Positions 5,160 to 5,256 of a stretch of DNA of 5,256 nucleotides are shown one piece after another. The notes beneath the pieces are model-generated. The model ran no database searches, was not told where the DNA came from, and saw only the letters and a program-made list of their open reading frames with translations. Position numbers and translations under genes: made by a program. This DNA is from Bacillota bacterium (lineage in GTDB: Bacteria; Bacillota_B; Desulfitobacteriia; Desulfitobacteriales; Desulfitobacteriaceae), in the NCBI GenBank assembly GCA_021779415.1, contig JAJYAS010000298.1, positions 1-5,256 on the forward strand. The letters run 5' to 3'. Positions within the stretch are counted from its first letter, which is position 1. Every line of letters begins with the position of its first letter.

Positions 5160-5256
5160 TTTTGCGAGGACGCTTGCGAGTTATCTGACGGATTTTTTGC
5201 CTGGACAGAGAAATGTAAGCATTAACACGATTAAATCCTATCGCGATACCTTCAAG
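5146..5256 (+). CDS. Tyrosine recombinase, third of the trio (RitC-like), 5' end only
   Basis: Only 37 codons are visible before the window ends. They read as the start of a SAM-like core-binding domain: an FARTLASYLTDFLPGQRNVS helix and turn, followed by an INTIKSYRDTFK segment. The sequence N-T-I-x-S-Y-R-D-T-F is typical of the first DNA-binding helices of tyrosine recombinases, including third genes of recombinase trios. No catalytic residue lies in the visible part, so activity cannot be judged. The start overlaps the preceding gene by 14 nt in a different frame and has a good Shine-Dalgarno site. The frame is open to the last base. Confidence 0.85.
   Translation, partial: MKQTDFARTLASYLTDFLPGQRNVSINTIKSYRDTFK

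Larger units (their letters stand above)
2806..5256 (+). mobile_element. Recombinase-in-trio (RIT) element, left part
   Basis: Three adjacent, overlapping, same-strand tyrosine recombinase genes are the defining content of RIT elements, which are described as mobile units flanked by inverted repeats. Here the first two genes are complete and the third has just begun, so the right end lies beyond the window. The left end was not located: no repeat partner is available, and the position given is only the end of the last IS110-like structure. Tn554-like transposons also encode two tyrosine recombinases plus TnpC. However, their second protein is far larger (about 630 residues) and TnpC is not a recombinase, so the present layout fits RIT better. 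Confidence 0.75.

Noticed and set aside
2939..5256. Tn554-type transposon (TnpA, TnpB, TnpC)
   Set aside because: The second protein is only 328 residues rather than about 630, and the third begins like a tyrosine recombinase, unlike TnpC.

Overview
This window is a stack of mobile DNA with no visible housekeeping gene. The G+C is moderate. Most starts carry strong GGAGG-type Shine-Dalgarno sites, and the genes are tightly coupled. Together with the character of the IstA, IstB and IS110 proteins, this fits a Firmicute, probably a clostridial (Peptococcaceae-like) genome. That placement is an impression from sequence style, not a proof.

Region 1 (1 to about 1043) is the right part of an IS21-family insertion sequence. 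It holds the C-terminal half of the transposase IstA, followed by the helper ATPase gene istB, which overlaps it by an ATGA junction. istB is cut off inside its Walker A (P-loop) motif, exactly where the invariant lysine codon should be.

Region 2 (about 1042 to somewhere near 2650-2810) is the element that cuts istB: an IS110-family insertion sequence. Its 427-residue recombinase is intact and has both a DEDD RuvC-like domain and a serine-bearing Transposase_20 domain. Elements of this family use a non-coding 'bridge' RNA to choose target and donor DNA. Both flanks of the gene are non-coding, structured, and share short motifs in nearly the same order, so either could hold the bridge RNA. The left flank contains a perfect 16-bp inverted repeat. 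It also has a hairpin whose loop is complementary over 7 nt to the istB/IS110 junction.

Region 3 (about 2558-2938) has no gene. It holds the right non-coding end of the IS110 element, then an A+T-rich leader with repeats, a 12-bp palindrome and a TATAAT box before the next operon. The missing 3' half of istB is not found here, so the original right flank of the IS110 insertion has been replaced or displaced.

Region 4 (2939 to the end) holds three tyrosine recombinase genes in a row on the same strand, overlapping by 8 and 14 nt, each with its own Shine-Dalgarno site. The first two are complete with full R-K-H-R-H-Y catalytic sets. The third begins at 5146 and runs off the window. This is the hallmark layout of a recombinase-in-trio (RIT) element. 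The first protein has an extra N-terminal region that looks like a second SAM-like core-binding domain.

Nested insertions appear to have occurred in the order IS21, then IS110 into istB, then a RIT element or a deletion at the right side. The last step is inferred from the missing istB remainder.
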